The notes under the pieces were generated by a model. It worked only from the letters and a program-made list of their open reading frames with translations, was not told where the DNA came from and made no database searches. DNA of 39,265 bases from Clostridia bacterium (lineage in GTDB: Bacteria > Bacillota > Clostridia > Oscillospirales > CAG-272): assembly GCA_017451735.1 (NCBI GenBank), contig JAFTNU010000079.1, positions 1-39,265 of the forward strand. The letters are read 5' to 3'. Positions 25,406 to 35,505 of this stretch are shown one piece after another (within the stretch, counting starts at the first letter, position 1; each line of letters opens with the position of its first letter). A program made the translations under genes and the position numbers.

Positions 25406-28243
25406 ATGGCAAATCAATTGGTTTTAAAGGGCGTTCGCGTCCACAACATGAAAAATATAGATATCACCATTCCGCGTGACAAGCTGGTGGTGTTTACGGG
25501 GCTTTCGGGCTCGGGTAAGTCGTCTCTGGCGTTCGATACCATTTACGCCGAGGGGCACCGTCGCTTTGTGGAGTCTCTCTCGTCCTACGCCCGTATGTTT
25601 TTGGGGCAGCTGGATAAGCCCGATCTGGATTCTATCGAGGGGCTTTCTCCCGCCATCTCCATCGACCAGAAGACCACCTCAAAAAACCCCCGCTCCACGG
25701 TGGGCACGGTGACCGAGATCTATGACTATCTCCGCCTGCTTTATGCCCGTATCGGCATCCCGCACTGCCCCGTGTGCGGCAAGGAGATCCGTCAGCAGAG
25801 CAAGGATCAGATCGTGGATCGCATCCTCGCCCTGCCCGAGGGGACACGCTTTCTGGTGCGGGCTCCCGTGGTGCGGGCGCAGAAGGGTATGCACGAAAAG
25901 GTGTTTGCCGATGCCCGCAAGAGCGGCTACGCCCGCGTCCGTGTGGACGGCAATATGTACGAGCTTTCCGAGGAGATCAAGCTGGAGAAAAACAAAAAGC
26001 ACACCGTTGAGGTGGTGGTAGACCGCCTTGTCAACCGCGGTGATATTCGCGCGCGGTTGGGCGATTCGGTGGAGACCGCCCTTGCCCTTGCCGACGGCAA
26101 TCTGCTGATCTCGCCCGTGGCAAGAGAAGGGGACGAGACAAACGAGGAACTGGCGTTCTCCCAGAACTACGCCTGCGAGGAGCACGGCATTTCCTTCGGT
26201 GAGCTGGAGCCCCGCATGTTTTCCTTCAACAACCCCCAGGGCGCCTGCCCCCATTGCGCGGGGCTTGGCGAAATGCGCCGCTTGGCAGTTTACAAGCTGA
26301 TTCCCGACGACTCGCTCTCCCTGTCCAAGGGTGCTATCGCCGTCAATGGCTTTAAAACTCTGGAGACGATGAGTTGGAACGGCCCTCTTTTTGCCGCAGT
26401 GGGCGAAAAATTCGGCTTTACCTTGGATACTCCCGTTAAAGATTTCACCAAAGAGCAATTGAATGTGCTCTATTACGGTTCGGGTGACGAGCGTTACCAC
26501 GTGGTACGTTATTTCGGCGGGGAAAGACATGAGCAGATCGTGCCCTTTGAGGGTTTGGTGAATATGATCGAAAAGCGGATGCGGATGTATCCCAACGAGT
26601 ATTACGATGATTTCGTAGAGGATGCTCCCTGTCCCGAATGCGGCGGCAAGCGTCTGTCAAAAAATGCACTTGCCGTGACCGTGGGCGGGAAGAATATCCA
26701 CGATTTCTGTAATCTGTCTGTCAAGGATGCCCTTGATTTCGTCAACGGATTGACGCTGAATGAGACCGAGCTGACCATTGCCAAGGAGATTCTCAAGGAG
26801 GTCCGCTCCCGTCTTGGCTTTCTCATCAGCGTGGGACTGGACTACCTGACCCTTTCCCGCAAGGCGGGTACCCTTTCGGGCGGCGAGGCACAGCGCATTC
26901 GTCTGGCGACCCAGATCGGCTCTGCGCTCATGGGGGTGCTTTATATTTTGGACGAGCCCAGTATCGGGCTTCATCAGCGGGATAACATCAAGCTGATCCG
27001 CACCTTGCAGCGCTTGCGTGACCTGGGAAACAGCGTGATCGTCGTAGAGCACGACGAGGAGACCATGGAGGCAGCCGACTATATTGTAGATGTGGGACCC
27101 GGTGCTGGTATCCACGGCGGTGAGATCGTGGCGCAGGGAACGCCTGCCGAGATCATGAAGTGCCGGCAGTCCCTGACCGGCGCCTATCTGTCGGGCAGGG
27201 AAAGGATTCCTGTACCCAAGGAGCGCCGGCCCGGTAACGGGCATTTTCTTACGGTCAAGGGCGCACGGCAGAATAACCTCAAAAAGCTGAATGTAGATAT
27301 TCCCTTGGGGTGCATGGTTTGCGTGACCGGCGTTTCCGGCTCCGGCAAATCTTCTCTGGTCAACGGCATTCTGTATCCCTATCTTGCCCATAAGCTGAAC
27401 CGCGCGGCCATGTATCCCGGCCCCCACGATAAGATAGAGGGCATAGAGTTTCTGGATAAGGTTATTGCTATCGACCAAAGCCCCATCGGGCGTACCCCCC
27501 GCTCCAATCCCGCCACCTATACGGGATTGTTCAATGAGATCCGCGATCTGTTTGCCAAAACCGCCGATGCCAAGGCTCACGGGTATACCAGCGGCCGTTT
27601 TTCCTTCAACGTGAAGGGGGGACGGTGTGAGGCCTGCGAGGGTGACGGCGTGAAAAAGATCGAGATGCACTTTCTCCCCGATGTTTACGTGACCTGCGAT
27701 GTTTGTAAGGGCAAGCGCTATAACCGCGATACTCTGGATGTCCATTATAAAGGAAAAAATATTTCTGATGTATTGCAGATGACGGTAGAGGAGGGATTGA
27801 CCTTCTTTGACGGGATCCCCTCCATCAAGCGCAAGCTTCAGGCTCTTTACGACGTGGGACTCGGCTATATCGGTATCGGTCAGTCCTCCACCACTTTATC
27901 GGGCGGCGAGGCGCAGCGCATCAAGCTGGCAGAGCAGCTGGCACGCCGCTCCACGGGTAAGACCATCTATATTTTGGATGAGCCCACAACGGGTCTGCAC
28001 AGCGCCGATGTGGCCAAGCTGATTCAGATGCTGACCCGCTTGGTAGAGGCAGGAAACACTGTCCTTGTCATCGAGCACAATCTGGATGTCATCAAGACTG
28101 CTGACTATATCATTGACCTCGGACCCGAGGGGGGCGAGGGCGGCGGTACGCTTGTGGCAACGGGTACGCCGGAGCAGGTGGCCGAAAATCCCGCCTCTTA
28201 CACGGGGCAATATCTGAAGAAATGGCTGGTGAGAAATCAATGA
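25406..28243 (+). CDS. uvrA: Excinuclease ABC subunit A
   Basis: 945 residues. UvrA is the damage-recognition ABC ATPase of nucleotide excision repair and works as a dimer. It has two ATPase modules: Walker A GLSGSGKS (32-39) and GVSGSGKS (642-649), and two LSGGEAQRI signatures each followed by ILDEP. Zinc-binding cysteines occur as CPVCG, CPHCAG, CPECGG and the C-terminal CEACEGDG...CDVCKG. The length matches the family. It overlaps the next gene by four bases (ATGA), so a THUMP methyltransferase is translationally coupled to it. Confidence 0.96.
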   Translation: MANQLVLKGVRVHNMKNIDITIPRDKLVVFTGLSGSGKSSLAFDTIYAEGHRRFVESLSSYARMFLGQLDKPDLDSIEGLSPAISIDQKTTSKNPRSTVGTVTEIYDYLRLLYARIGIPHCPVCGKEIRQQSKDQIVDRILALPEGTRFLVRAPVVRAQKGMHEKVFADARKSGYARVRVDGNMYELSEEIKLEKNKKHTVEVVVDRLVNRGDIRARLGDSVETALALADGNLLISPVAREGDETNEELAFSQNYACEEHGISFGELEPRMFSFNNPQGACPHCAGLGEMRRLAVYKLIPDDSLSLSKGAIAVNGFKTLETMSWNGPLFAAVGEKFGFTLDTPVKDFTKEQLNVLYYGSGDERYHVVRYFGGERHEQIVPFEGLVNMIEKRMRMYPNEYYDDFVEDAPCPECGGKRLSKNALAVTVGGKNIHDFCNLSVKDALDFVNGLTLNETELTIAKEILKEVRSRLGFLISVGLDYLTLSRKAGTLSGGEAQRIRLATQIGSALMGVLYILDEPSIGLHQRDNIKLIRTLQRLRDLGNSVIVVEHDEETMEAADYIVDVGPGAGIHGGEIVAQGTPAEIMKCRQSLTGAYLSGRERIPVPKERRPGNGHFLTVKGARQNNLKKLNVDIPLGCMVCVTGVSGSGKSSLVNGILYPYLAHKLNRAAMYPGPHDKIEGIEFLDKVIAIDQSPIGRTPRSNPATYTGLFNEIRDLFAKTADAKAHGYTSGRFSFNVKGGRCEACEGDGVKKIEMHFLPDVYVTCDVCKGKRYNRDTLDVHYKGKNISDVLQMTVEEGLTFFDGIPSIKRKLQALYDVGLGYIGIGQSSTTLSGGEAQRIKLAEQLARRSTGKTIYILDEPTTGLHSADVAKLIQMLTRLVEAGNTVLVIEHNLDVIKTADYIIDLGPEGGEGGGTLVATGTPEQVAENPASYTGQYLKKWLVRNQ

Positions 28244-29376
28244 TCGAGCTTGTCGCAACCTGCCTGTTTGGCTTAGAAAAGCAGCTTGGCGAGGAGATCG
28301 ACGCTCTTGGCTGCAAACGCCTTGACACCATGGACGGGCGCGTGACCTTTCAAGGGGAGCTCTCCGATATTGCCCGTGCCAATATTCGTTTGCGCTGTGC
28401 CGAGCGTGTTTTTGTTCGTGTGGGCCAGTTTCCCGCTCGCACCTTTACCGAACTGTTTGACGGTGTCCGCACCCTGCCATTTGAAAATTTTATCGGTAAG
28501 AACGATGCTTTTCCCGTAAAAGGGCATGCCATCAAAAGTACGCTTTTCTCTGTGCCGGATTGCCAGAGTATTGTAAAAAAGGCCGTGGCCGAGCGGCTTT
28601 CCGCAGCTTACGGCTTCAAATGGTTTCCGGAGGAGGGCATCAAGTATCAGATCGAATTCTTCCTGTTTAAGGATGTTGCCACCCTGATGATCGATACCAG
28701 CGGCGTGGCACTTCATAAGCGTGGGTACCGCCCTGCGGCAGGGGCCGCACCCTTGCGCGAGACCCTGGGCGCCGCTCTGGCGCTGAATGCCCGCCCTCGT
28801 GAGGATATTCTTTTCTGGGATCCCTTCTGTGGCTCGGGCACCATCGTCATCGAGGCGGCGATGATCCTGCGAAATATGGCACCGGGCTTCGGTCGCCGTT
28901 TTGCCTCCATGGAGTTTCCGTGGCTTTCTCGCGATGCCTGGTACCGCGCAACCGAAGAGGCGCGTTCCGCAGTGCGGCATGATATCCGTCCGGATATTTT
29001 TGGTTCCGATATTGATGAAAAGGTGTTGCAGTATGCCCGCGAGAATGCAGAGCGGGCAGGGGTATCCGATTGCATCAGATTTTTTAAGGCCGATGCCCGA
29101 GATATTCGGAAGCCGGCCCCCGATCGCCGCGGTACCGTGGTCTGCAATCCGCCGTACGGTGAACGGATGATGGAACTACGGGAGGTGGAGGCGCTTTACC
29201 GTGACTTGGGGAAAGCATTTGCCGGTCTGACTCCCTGGCAGATCTATGTGCTGACCTCTCACGAAAAGTTCGAAATGCTTTACGGCCGTCGTGCCGATAA
29301 AGTGCGTCGCCTGTATAATGGTATGATTCCGTGTAACCTTTATCAGTATTTTCGCCCACCCTTCAAAAGGATGTAA
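28240..29376 (+). CDS. THUMP-domain RNA methyltransferase (RlmK/L / YpsC-like)
   Basis: 378 residues from ATG 28240, chosen because it overlaps the uvrA stop as ATGA; an in-frame ATG six codons upstream lies inside uvrA. The N-terminal THUMP RNA-binding domain (about 1-155) is followed by a class I methyltransferase domain with the SAM loop [15 protein letters not shown] (from residue 194) and the catalytic NPPYGERM motif near 303, which marks N2-guanine methylation. By homology with YpsC and E. coli RlmL it should methylate a guanine of 23S rRNA. Its coupling to uvrBA is probably an operon convenience rather than a shared function. Confidence 0.88.
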   Translation: MIELVATCLFGLEKQLGEEIDALGCKRLDTMDGRVTFQGELSDIARANIRLRCAERVFVRVGQFPARTFTELFDGVRTLPFENFIGKNDAFPVKGHAIKSTLFSVPDCQSIVKKAVAERLSAAYGFKWFPEEGIKYQIEFFLFKDVATLMIDTSGVALHKRGYRPAAGAAPLRETLGAALALNARPREDILFWDPFCGSGTIVIEAAMILRNMAPGFGRRFASMEFPWLSRDAWYRATEEARSAVRHDIRPDIFGSDIDEKVLQYARENAERAGVSDCIRFFKADARDIRKPAPDRRGTVVCNPPYGERMMELREVEALYRDLGKAFAGLTPWQIYVLTSHEKFEMLYGRRADKVRRLYNGMIPCNLYQYFRPPFKRM

Positions 29377-29446
29377 ATATTTCTTTTGCACACATATCCG
29401 GTGGGAACGGCGCTCTTTTGTCGGCGCTCTTCCGCATAAATTCTAT

Positions 29447-29474
29447 AAAAAGGCGCAGTATCGCGCCTTTTTTT
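29447..29474 (+). terminator. Terminator at end of the uvrBA-methyltransferase operon
   Basis: A 10-bp stem (AAAAAGGCGC at 29447-29456, pairing with 29463-29472), a six-base loop and a T7 tract. Just upstream the sequence CGGCGCTCTT occurs twice (29409-29433), with no assigned role. The whole gap from 29377 to 29639 otherwise holds only the hrcA promoter and CIRCE. Confidence 0.85.
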
Positions 29475-29546
29475 GATGCTTTTGTGATGGGATGCGGAAA
29501 ATTTGCACTCATGCAAGAAAAATATGAAAAAATTTGCTTAAAATCC

Positions 29547-29575
29547 TTGACAAAAGGGAATAATCGTGCTATATT
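29547..29575 (+). promoter_or_regulatory. Sigma-A promoter of the hrcA chaperone operon
   Basis: TTGACA (29547-29552), a 17-base spacer, TATATT (29570-29575) preceded by TGC (extended -10). Transcription should begin near 29582, directly before the CIRCE operator. Confidence 0.85.
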
Positions 29576-29587
29576 TTTAGTATGAAA

Positions 29588-29614
29588 TTAGCACTTGGAA
29601 CAAAAGAGTGCTAA
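29588..29614 (+). promoter_or_regulatory. CIRCE operator (HrcA binding site)
   Basis: TTAGCACTT-N9-GAGTGCTAA. It differs from the canonical TTAGCACTC-N9-GAGTGCTAA at one base. It lies in the 5' leader, where HrcA binding would repress the operon and where the transcribed inverted repeat may also affect mRNA. This indicates autoregulation of hrcA and heat induction of grpE, dnaK and dnaJ. Confidence 0.95.
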
Positions 29615-29639
29615 TTTAAGCCAGGAGGAGGGAGCAAAC

Positions 29640-30710
29640 GTGAGCAATCGCATTGACGGGCTCAGTGATCGTAAGAAGCTGATTCTCAAAGCCATTGTTG
29701 AGGCACACATTCAGGGCGGTGAGCCTGTCGGATCCAAATATATCACCGAAAGCAAGCAACTGACCTGCTCCTCCGCAACCATCCGCAACGAGATGGCTGA
29801 GCTTGAAAATATGGGTTATCTTGAACAGCCTCATACCTCGGCGGGGCGTATCCCCAGTAAGCAGGGCTACCGCTTTTATGTGGATACACTCCTGGAGGAA
29901 TATGCCATGACCGCCAAGGAGATCGCTCAGATCAATCAGCTCATGAAGATCAAAATGTCTGAGCTGGATCGAATCCTGGATAAAGCCTCTAAGGTCGCGT
30001 CATCGCTGACCAACTATACGGGCTTTGCTATCAAGCCCCGTTCCCGTGCAGTCACGGTCACCCGTTTCGAGACTGCGCTCATTGACAGTCGCAGCTTTAT
30101 TTTGATTCTTGTTGCATCCGACGGATCGGTTAAAACCCGTAATATTCTGACCGACTCCGCCATCGACCTTCATACAGTCACCGGGCTCTCGCAGGCACTC
30201 AACGAGCTGGTGGCCGGCTTGGATGCCGAGGAGATCACATTGCCCATTATGATGAGCTTGGAGAACCGTATCGGCGATTCTGCTCTGGCGAACACTGTGA
30301 TGAAAAGCATCTACGAGGTACTGGGTGAGCTGGACGGCGGAGAACTGAAGGTCAGCGGTTTGGATCGGTTGTTGCAATATCCCGAGTTTTCCGACAGCTC
30401 TGACCTTGGTGAATTGTTGGGGGCCTTTGAGAGAAAGGATGAGATTCTCGACCTTGTTTCGGATACCGAGAGCGATCGCGTCAACGTGGTCATCGGTTCC
30501 GAGAGCTCGGTCAAGGTGATCAATAATTCCACCTTTGTATTCAAGCCCATCAAAAGCAAAGGAAAAACCGTGGGTGCCATCGGCGTGATCGGCCCCTTGC
30601 GCATGGATTATGCACGGGTGCTGGCAACTTTGGATAACCTGGGGGGCAACATCAGTCAACTGTTGAATGAACCCAAACATACGGAAAAAGGAGATAATCA
30701 TGACGGATGA
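29640..30710 (+). CDS. hrcA: Heat-inducible transcription repressor HrcA
   Basis: 356 residues from a GTG at 29640, five bases after an extended AGGAGGAGGGAG purine run. An in-frame TTG at 29595 falls inside CIRCE and is rejected. The N-terminal winged helix (LSDRKKLILKAIVEAHIQGGEPVGSK..., then SSATIRNEMAELENMGYLEQPHTSAGRIPS) is the classic HrcA DNA-binding region, and the rest fits the GAF-like and dimerisation domains. It represses class I heat-shock genes through CIRCE and its activity is normally assisted by GroE. Its 3' end overlaps grpE by 11 bases. Confidence 0.95.
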   Translation: MSNRIDGLSDRKKLILKAIVEAHIQGGEPVGSKYITESKQLTCSSATIRNEMAELENMGYLEQPHTSAGRIPSKQGYRFYVDTLLEEYAMTAKEIAQINQLMKIKMSELDRILDKASKVASSLTNYTGFAIKPRSRAVTVTRFETALIDSRSFILILVASDGSVKTRNILTDSAIDLHTVTGLSQALNELVAGLDAEEITLPIMMSLENRIGDSALANTVMKSIYEVLGELDGGELKVSGLDRLLQYPEFSDSSDLGELLGAFERKDEILDLVSDTESDRVNVVIGSESSVKVINNSTFVFKPIKSKGKTVGAIGVIGPLRMDYARVLATLDNLGGNISQLLNEPKHTEKGDNHDG

Positions 30711-31287
30711 TATCATGAAGGAAGAAGCAACGGTCGAGGAGCCCCTGCCCGAGACCGAAGACATTCTTACCGAAGCGGAGGAGATCAACCGCGGCGGAAA
30801 GGATCAGAAAAAGAAAGTTCGTAAGCTGGAGGCACAGGTTGCCGAATCGGAAAAAAAGCTTGCCGAAAAGGAAGGGGAGTTGACCGAGCTCAACGACAAG
30901 TATTTACGCCTTGCCGCTGAGTACGACAATTTCCGCCGCCGCACGGCGCAGGAACGGGATCGGATCTATGACGATGCCTATGCCGCTGCTCTTGCTGCGA
31001 TTTTCCCGGTGATTGATAACCTGGAGCGCGCCGCACAATACGCCGATGGTGAAAATGTAACCAAGGGCGTTGCCATGACGCTGAAAAGCGCCGCCGAGAC
31101 TTTGGAGAAGCTCGGCATCACCGAAATTGAGGCCATGGGAAAGACCTTTGATCCGCAGTATCATAACGCTGTTCTTCATGTAGAGGATGCGGCATATGGT
31201 GAGAGCGAGATCGTGGAGGTCCTGCAAAAGGGCTATATGAAGGGTGACCGCATCCTGCGGTACGCCATGGTCAAGGTTGCAAACTGA
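30700..31287 (+). CDS. grpE: Nucleotide exchange factor GrpE
   Basis: 195 residues from ATG 30700, six bases after AAAGGAG inside the hrcA 3' end; an in-frame ATG at 30667 lacks such a site. The acidic, disordered N-terminus is followed by a long coiled coil (about residues 40-85) and a C-terminal beta domain ending VLQKGYMKGDRILRYAMVKV. The signature LAAEYDNFRRRTAQER and the 'GKTFDPQYHNAV' segment are typical. It accelerates ADP release from DnaK. It is overlapped and coupled to hrcA, so repressor and chaperone cofactor are produced together. Confidence 0.94.
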   Translation: MTDDIMKEEATVEEPLPETEDILTEAEEINRGGKDQKKKVRKLEAQVAESEKKLAEKEGELTELNDKYLRLAAEYDNFRRRTAQERDRIYDDAYAAALAAIFPVIDNLERAAQYADGENVTKGVAMTLKSAAETLEKLGITEIEAMGKTFDPQYHNAVLHVEDAAYGESEIVEVLQKGYMKGDRILRYAMVKVAN

Positions 31288-31343
31288 AAAACAAATTCAA
31301 ATAAATTACAGAAGACAGATTCTTCGGGAGGAAAATTTTAATT

Positions 31344-33188
31344 ATGGGAAAAATTATCGGTATTGATTTGGGTACGACCAACTCTTGCGTCGCCGTTTAT
31401 GAGGGCGGCGAGCCTAAGGTGATTCCGAATCCGGAGGGAGCTCGCACCACCCCTTCTGTGGTGGCGTTCTCCAAGACCGGTGAGCGTATGATCGGTCAGG
31501 TTGCAAAGCGTCAGAGCATCACCAACCCCGACCGCACGGTCATTTCGATCAAGCGTCATATGGGTACTGCTTACAAGGTGAGCATCGACGGCAAGGATTA
31601 CACCCCTCAGGAGATCTCCGCTATGGTCCTGCAGAAGCTGAAGGCAGACGCAGAGGCGTTTCTCGGCACCACCGTGACCGAGGCGGTTATTACCGTCCCC
31701 GCTTACTTCTCTGACGCACAGCGCCAGGCTACCAAGGATGCGGGTAAGATTGCGGGCCTTGATGTCAAGCGTATCATCAACGAGCCTACTGCCGCCGCTC
31801 TTGCTTACGGCATGGATAAGGATCAGAATAAGGATCAGACCATTATGGTATTCGACCTTGGCGGCGGTACCTTTGATGTTTCGATTCTTGAGATCTCCGA
31901 CGGTGTGTTTGAGGTGCTTGCTACCAATGGTGATACACACCTCGGTGGCGATGACTTTGACCAGCGTATCATCGACTGGATGGCTGATAAGTTCCAGAAG
32001 GAGAACGGCGTTGACCTGCGCAACGACAAGATGGTCCTGCAGAGACTAAAGGATGCTGCCGAGAAGGCAAAGATTGAGCTTTCCGGCATGACCTCCTCCA
32101 ATATCAATCTGCCCTTTATTACCGCAACCGCGGCAGGTCCTCTCCACTTTGAGGCGACGCTCACCCGTGCCGAGTTTGACCGCATCACCGCAGATCTGGT
32201 CGACCGTTGCATGGAGCCCACCCGCAAGGCGCTTGCTGATGCAGGGAAGTCGGTTTCCGAAATCGAAAAGGTTCTGCTGGTGGGCGGCTCCACCCGTATT
32301 CCCGCCGTGCAGGAGGCTGTGAAGAAATTCACCGGCAAGGAGCCCTTCAAGGGCATCAACCCCGACGAATGCGTGGCGCTGGGTGCCGCCATTCAGGGCG
32401 GTGTACTGGGCGGTGACAAGACCGACCTGCTCCTCCTTGATGTTACCCCTCTGTCCCTTGGTATTGAGACCCTGGGCGGCGTGTTCAACCGTATCATCGA
32501 TCGTAATACCACTATTCCTGTTAAGAAGAGCCAGGTCTACTCTACCGCGGCCGATAATCAGACCTCGGTTGAGATCCACGTGCTCCAGGGTGAGCGCGAG
32601 ATGGCGGCAGGCAACACTACCCTTGGCCGCTTCAATCTGGACGGCATTCCTCCCGCACCCCGCGGCGTGCCTCAGATCGAGGTCACCTTTGACATCGACG
32701 CCAACGGTATCGTGAACGTCAGCGCCATGGATAAGGGTACGGGCAAGGAGACGCATATCACTATTACCTCCTCCACCAACATGTCTCAGGAGGAGATCGA
32801 CCGCGCCGTGAAGGATGCGGAGAAGTTTGCCGCCGAGGATAAGAAGCAGAAGGAAGCCGTGGATACCAAGAATCATGCCGAGACTCTGATCTTCCAGAGC
32901 GAAAAGACCCTGGGCGAGATCGGCGACAAGGTGAGCGAGGACGAAAAGGCCCCTGTGAAAGAGGCCATCGAAAAGCTTCGTACAACCGTGGCAGGTGGCG
33001 ACACCGACGCCATCAAGGCGGATACCGAGGCGCTGGAGAAGGCCTTCTACGCCCTTTCCGAAAAGCTTTATAAGGCACAGGGTGGCGCTGCAGGCACCGA
33101 TGCGGGTGCGGGAGCTGATGCTACGGGCAACAACGCCGGCGGCGAGGGCTTCTATAATGCCGATTTTGAAGACAAGAGCAATCAGTAA
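31344..33188 (+). CDS. dnaK: Molecular chaperone DnaK (Hsp70)
   Basis: 614 residues, the length usual for Gram-positive DnaK. The ATPase domain shows [18 protein letters not shown], the [15 protein letters not shown] segment and [14 protein letters not shown]; the substrate-binding domain follows and the C-terminal tail is Gly/Ala-rich, ending [11 protein letters not shown]. With DnaJ and GrpE it binds and refolds unfolded proteins in an ATP cycle. A GGGAGG site lies upstream of the ATG. The gene is dominated by highly favoured codons, consistent with high expression. Confidence 0.97.
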   Translation: MGKIIGIDLGTTNSCVAVYEGGEPKVIPNPEGARTTPSVVAFSKTGERMIGQVAKRQSITNPDRTVISIKRHMGTAYKVSIDGKDYTPQEISAMVLQKLKADAEAFLGTTVTEAVITVPAYFSDAQRQATKDAGKIAGLDVKRIINEPTAAALAYGMDKDQNKDQTIMVFDLGGGTFDVSILEISDGVFEVLATNGDTHLGGDDFDQRIIDWMADKFQKENGVDLRNDKMVLQRLKDAAEKAKIELSGMTSSNINLPFITATAAGPLHFEATLTRAEFDRITADLVDRCMEPTRKALADAGKSVSEIEKVLLVGGSTRIPAVQEAVKKFTGKEPFKGINPDECVALGAAIQGGVLGGDKTDLLLLDVTPLSLGIETLGGVFNRIIDRNTTIPVKKSQVYSTAADNQTSVEIHVLQGEREMAAGNTTLGRFNLDGIPPAPRGVPQIEVTFDIDANGIVNVSAMDKGTGKETHITITSSTNMSQEEIDRAVKDAEKFAAEDKKQKEAVDTKNHAETLIFQSEKTLGEIGDKVSEDEKAPVKEAIEKLRTTVAGGDTDAIKADTEALEKAFYALSEKLYKAQGGAAGTDAGAGADATGNNAGGEGFYNADFEDKSNQ

Positions 33189-33204
33189 TCAATAAAAGGG
33201 CTTG

Positions 33205-33230
33205 GGCTGATGTCGAATTCGGCATCAGCC
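33205..33230 (+). other. Intercistronic hairpin between dnaK and dnaJ
   Basis: GGCTGATG (33205-33212) pairs with CATCAGCC (33223-33230), with an inner T.G pair and the self-complementary CGAATTCG core. There is no T-run. It may set the dnaK:dnaJ expression ratio by mRNA stabilisation or partial termination, a known theme in this operon in other bacteria. Confidence 0.6.
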
Positions 33231-33251
33231 TGATTCCCGTAGAGGAGAATC

Positions 33252-34397
33252 ATGGCAGATAAACGCGATTATTATGAGGTCCTGGGCGTACAAAAAGGGG
33301 CGGACGAGGCGACGATCAAAAAGGCGTACCGTTCGCTGGCTAAAAAATACCATCCCGACCTTCATCCCGGCGACAAGGAAGCCGAAAAAAATTTTAAAGA
33401 GGTCAACGAGGCGTACGACGTTTTGTCGGATAGCGAAAAGCGTGCCAAATACGATCAGTACGGCCATGCCGCTTTCGATCCCGCAGCAGGTGCGGGCGCC
33501 GGCGGATATGGCGGTGGCTTTGGCGGCTTCGGAGATTTCGGTGACATCTTCAGCAGCTTCTTTGGAGGCGGCTTTGGCGGCGGAACGCAACGCCGCAACG
33601 GCCCTGTTCGCGGTGACGATATCGGCGCGCGGGTGTCGATCTCCTTTGAGGAGGCGGCATTCGGTGTCAAAAAGGAGATTAACTACAATCGCATCGCCCG
33701 CTGTCCCGACTGTGCGGGGAGCGGTGCGGCGAAGGGAAGCTCTGCAGAAACCTGTAGTAAGTGCCGCGGCTCGGGGCAGATGACGGTCACCCAGCGTCTT
33801 GGCGGTATGCAGTTCAATTCCCAGACCACCTGTGACGCCTGCCGCGGTAAGGGTAAGATCATTAAAAACCCCTGCAACAATTGCCGCGGAACGGGTTTTA
33901 TTCGTATTTCCAAAAAATTGGAGGTCTCGATCCCTGCGGGTATTGACGACGGTGAGCGTATTGCACTGCGCGGGCAGGGCAACGACGGGCGCAACGGCGG
34001 TGCCGCAGGTGATCTCATTCTGCAGGTGATGGTCAAGCCCCATGCCATTTTTGAGCGTGACGGTTACAACATCTATTGCGAGGTGCCGATTCCCGTGACC
34101 GATGCGATCCTTGGTGCTGAGATCGAAATCCCCACCTTGGAGGGCACCGAAAAGTACACCATTCCCGAGGGGACCCAGCCCGGCACGCGCTTTACCATGC
34201 GGGGAAAAGGAATACCGTATGTCAACAGTACACGTCGCGGCGATCTGATCTTCGTGGTGAACGTGGAGATTCCCAGATCTCTCTCAGATAAGCAAAAAGA
34301 AGAGGTACGGGCGTTTGCAGGGGATTGCAAAGAATCGAACTACGGCAAAAAATCGGGCTTTTTCAAGCGTATTTTCGATAAGTTCAATAAAAAATAA
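33252..34397 (+). CDS. dnaJ: Chaperone protein DnaJ (Hsp40)
   Basis: 381 residues, type I DnaJ. The J domain contains H34-P35-D36, needed to stimulate DnaK ATPase. A Gly/Phe-rich linker (about 75-115) follows, then four zinc-binding repeats [24 protein letters not shown] and CNNCRGTG, and a C-terminal substrate-binding and dimerisation region. AGAGGAG precedes the ATG. It belongs to the HrcA operon and is followed 12 bases later by prmA. Confidence 0.96.
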   Translation: MADKRDYYEVLGVQKGADEATIKKAYRSLAKKYHPDLHPGDKEAEKNFKEVNEAYDVLSDSEKRAKYDQYGHAAFDPAAGAGAGGYGGGFGGFGDFGDIFSSFFGGGFGGGTQRRNGPVRGDDIGARVSISFEEAAFGVKKEINYNRIARCPDCAGSGAAKGSSAETCSKCRGSGQMTVTQRLGGMQFNSQTTCDACRGKGKIIKNPCNNCRGTGFIRISKKLEVSIPAGIDDGERIALRGQGNDGRNGGAAGDLILQVMVKPHAIFERDGYNIYCEVPIPVTDAILGAEIEIPTLEGTEKYTIPEGTQPGTRFTMRGKGIPYVNSTRRGDLIFVVNVEIPRSLSDKQKEEVRAFAGDCKESNYGKKSGFFKRIFDKFNKK

Positions 34398-34409
34398 GCG
34401 AGGTTTATC

Positions 34410-35336
34410 ATGGACGCCTGCAAGGATTGGACACAACTCAAGGTCACGGTTCCGCTGGAGCAGTTAGATGCTTTGGTGGCAGTGATGAGCATGCTCAATA
34501 ACAATTTGATGATCGAGGATTACAGTGATATCGACCTGAAGACCTGTTATGGGGATCTGATCGACGAAAGCATTCTCAACGCCGATAAGACCGTGGCGTC
34601 TGTCTCGGTTTTTTTGCCTGCTGACCGTCCTTTTTCGGATGCGGTGGCATTTCTCAACGAGCGGATGGGCGCCGAACACATAGACGGCAAAATGGAATTG
34701 ATCGGCGTTAACGAGGAGGATTGGGCAAACTCCTGGAAGGCCTACTATAAGCCTTTGCACATCGGCAAAAAAATGGTCATCGTGCCCGCTTGGGAAAGGT
34801 ATGAAGAGCAACCGGGTGAGATTATTGTGCGGATGGATCCCGGTATGGCCTTCGGTACGGGGAGTCATGAGACCACCCGCCTTGTGATCGAGCTCCTGGA
34901 GGAGCTGGTCACCCCCGGCATGCGCGTGGCGGATGTAGGATGCGGCAGTGGCATCTTGGCCATCTGTGCCTCCAAGTTGGGTGCCGCCGCCTGCCGCGCC
35001 TACGATATAGACCCGGTTGCCGTTCGTGTGGCAAGAGAAAATATTGCCGATAGCGGCCAACAAAATGTGACCTGCGATGTCTCCGATCTGCTCAAGGGTG
35101 TGGACCTTTCCGAAGGACCTTATGATTTGATCTGTGCCAATATTGTGGCGGATATCATCATCCGCATGGCGCCCGACGTGGGACGCTATATGAAGGACGA
35201 TGCCATTCTGCTGGCGTCGGGTATCATCACCGAGCGGGCAGAGGAGGTCATCGGTGAGCTGGAGAAAAATGCCTTGCGCGTTGTGCGCCGCTTGGACGAC
35301 AACGGCTGGTGCGCACTGGTTGTGCAAAAAGCATAA
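34410..35336 (+). CDS. prmA: Ribosomal protein L11 methyltransferase
   Basis: 308 residues. PrmA uses S-adenosylmethionine to trimethylate ribosomal protein L11. The class I methyltransferase core starts near residue 170 with VADVGCGSGILAICASKLGA, preceded by the PrmA-specific MDPGMAFGTGSHETTRL stretch, and includes YDLICANIVADIII. The N-terminal domain that binds L11 is present. It follows dnaJ by 12 bases with a modest GAGG site. A strong terminator directly after its stop ends the heat-shock operon, so prmA is probably under CIRCE control as well. Confidence 0.95.
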   Translation: MDACKDWTQLKVTVPLEQLDALVAVMSMLNNNLMIEDYSDIDLKTCYGDLIDESILNADKTVASVSVFLPADRPFSDAVAFLNERMGAEHIDGKMELIGVNEEDWANSWKAYYKPLHIGKKMVIVPAWERYEEQPGEIIVRMDPGMAFGTGSHETTRLVIELLEELVTPGMRVADVGCGSGILAICASKLGAAACRAYDIDPVAVRVARENIADSGQQNVTCDVSDLLKGVDLSEGPYDLICANIVADIIIRMAPDVGRYMKDDAILLASGIITERAEEVIGELEKNALRVVRRLDDNGWCALVVQKA

Positions 35337-35370
35337 AAAATTGCCGTGGGTTTTCCACGGCAATTTTTTA
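35335..35370 (+). terminator. Terminator of the hrcA-grpE-dnaK-dnaJ-prmA operon
   Basis: A perfect 15-bp stem (35335-35349 with 35355-35369) with GTTTT loop, an A-run on the left and TTTTTT on the right. It overlaps the prmA stop codon and should work in both directions. Confidence 0.9.
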
Positions 35371-35445
35371 TGGATTTTCTCATATCGTAGCAGGGGATAT
35401 TTGTAAAAATCGTCCAGTACACAGTGAAAAATCACAAAAAGGTCA

Positions 35446-35474
35446 TTGACAAATTGGGCAATTTGCGCTATACT
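35446..35474 (+). promoter_or_regulatory. Sigma-A promoter for rsmE
   Basis: TTGACA (35446-35451), a 17-base spacer and TATACT (35469-35474). The transcript should start near 35481. The long reading frame opening at 35446 therefore starts upstream of transcription, and the real start is the TTG at 35506. Confidence 0.85.
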
Positions 35475-35505
35475 ATATATACGTTTAGCGAAAGGGGGCG
35501 ATCGG

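Noticed and set aside
29409-29433. Two copies of CGGCGCTCTT as a possible repeat array or operator.
   Set aside because: There are only two copies, with no symmetry, located between a gene end and its terminator. It is too little to support a function.
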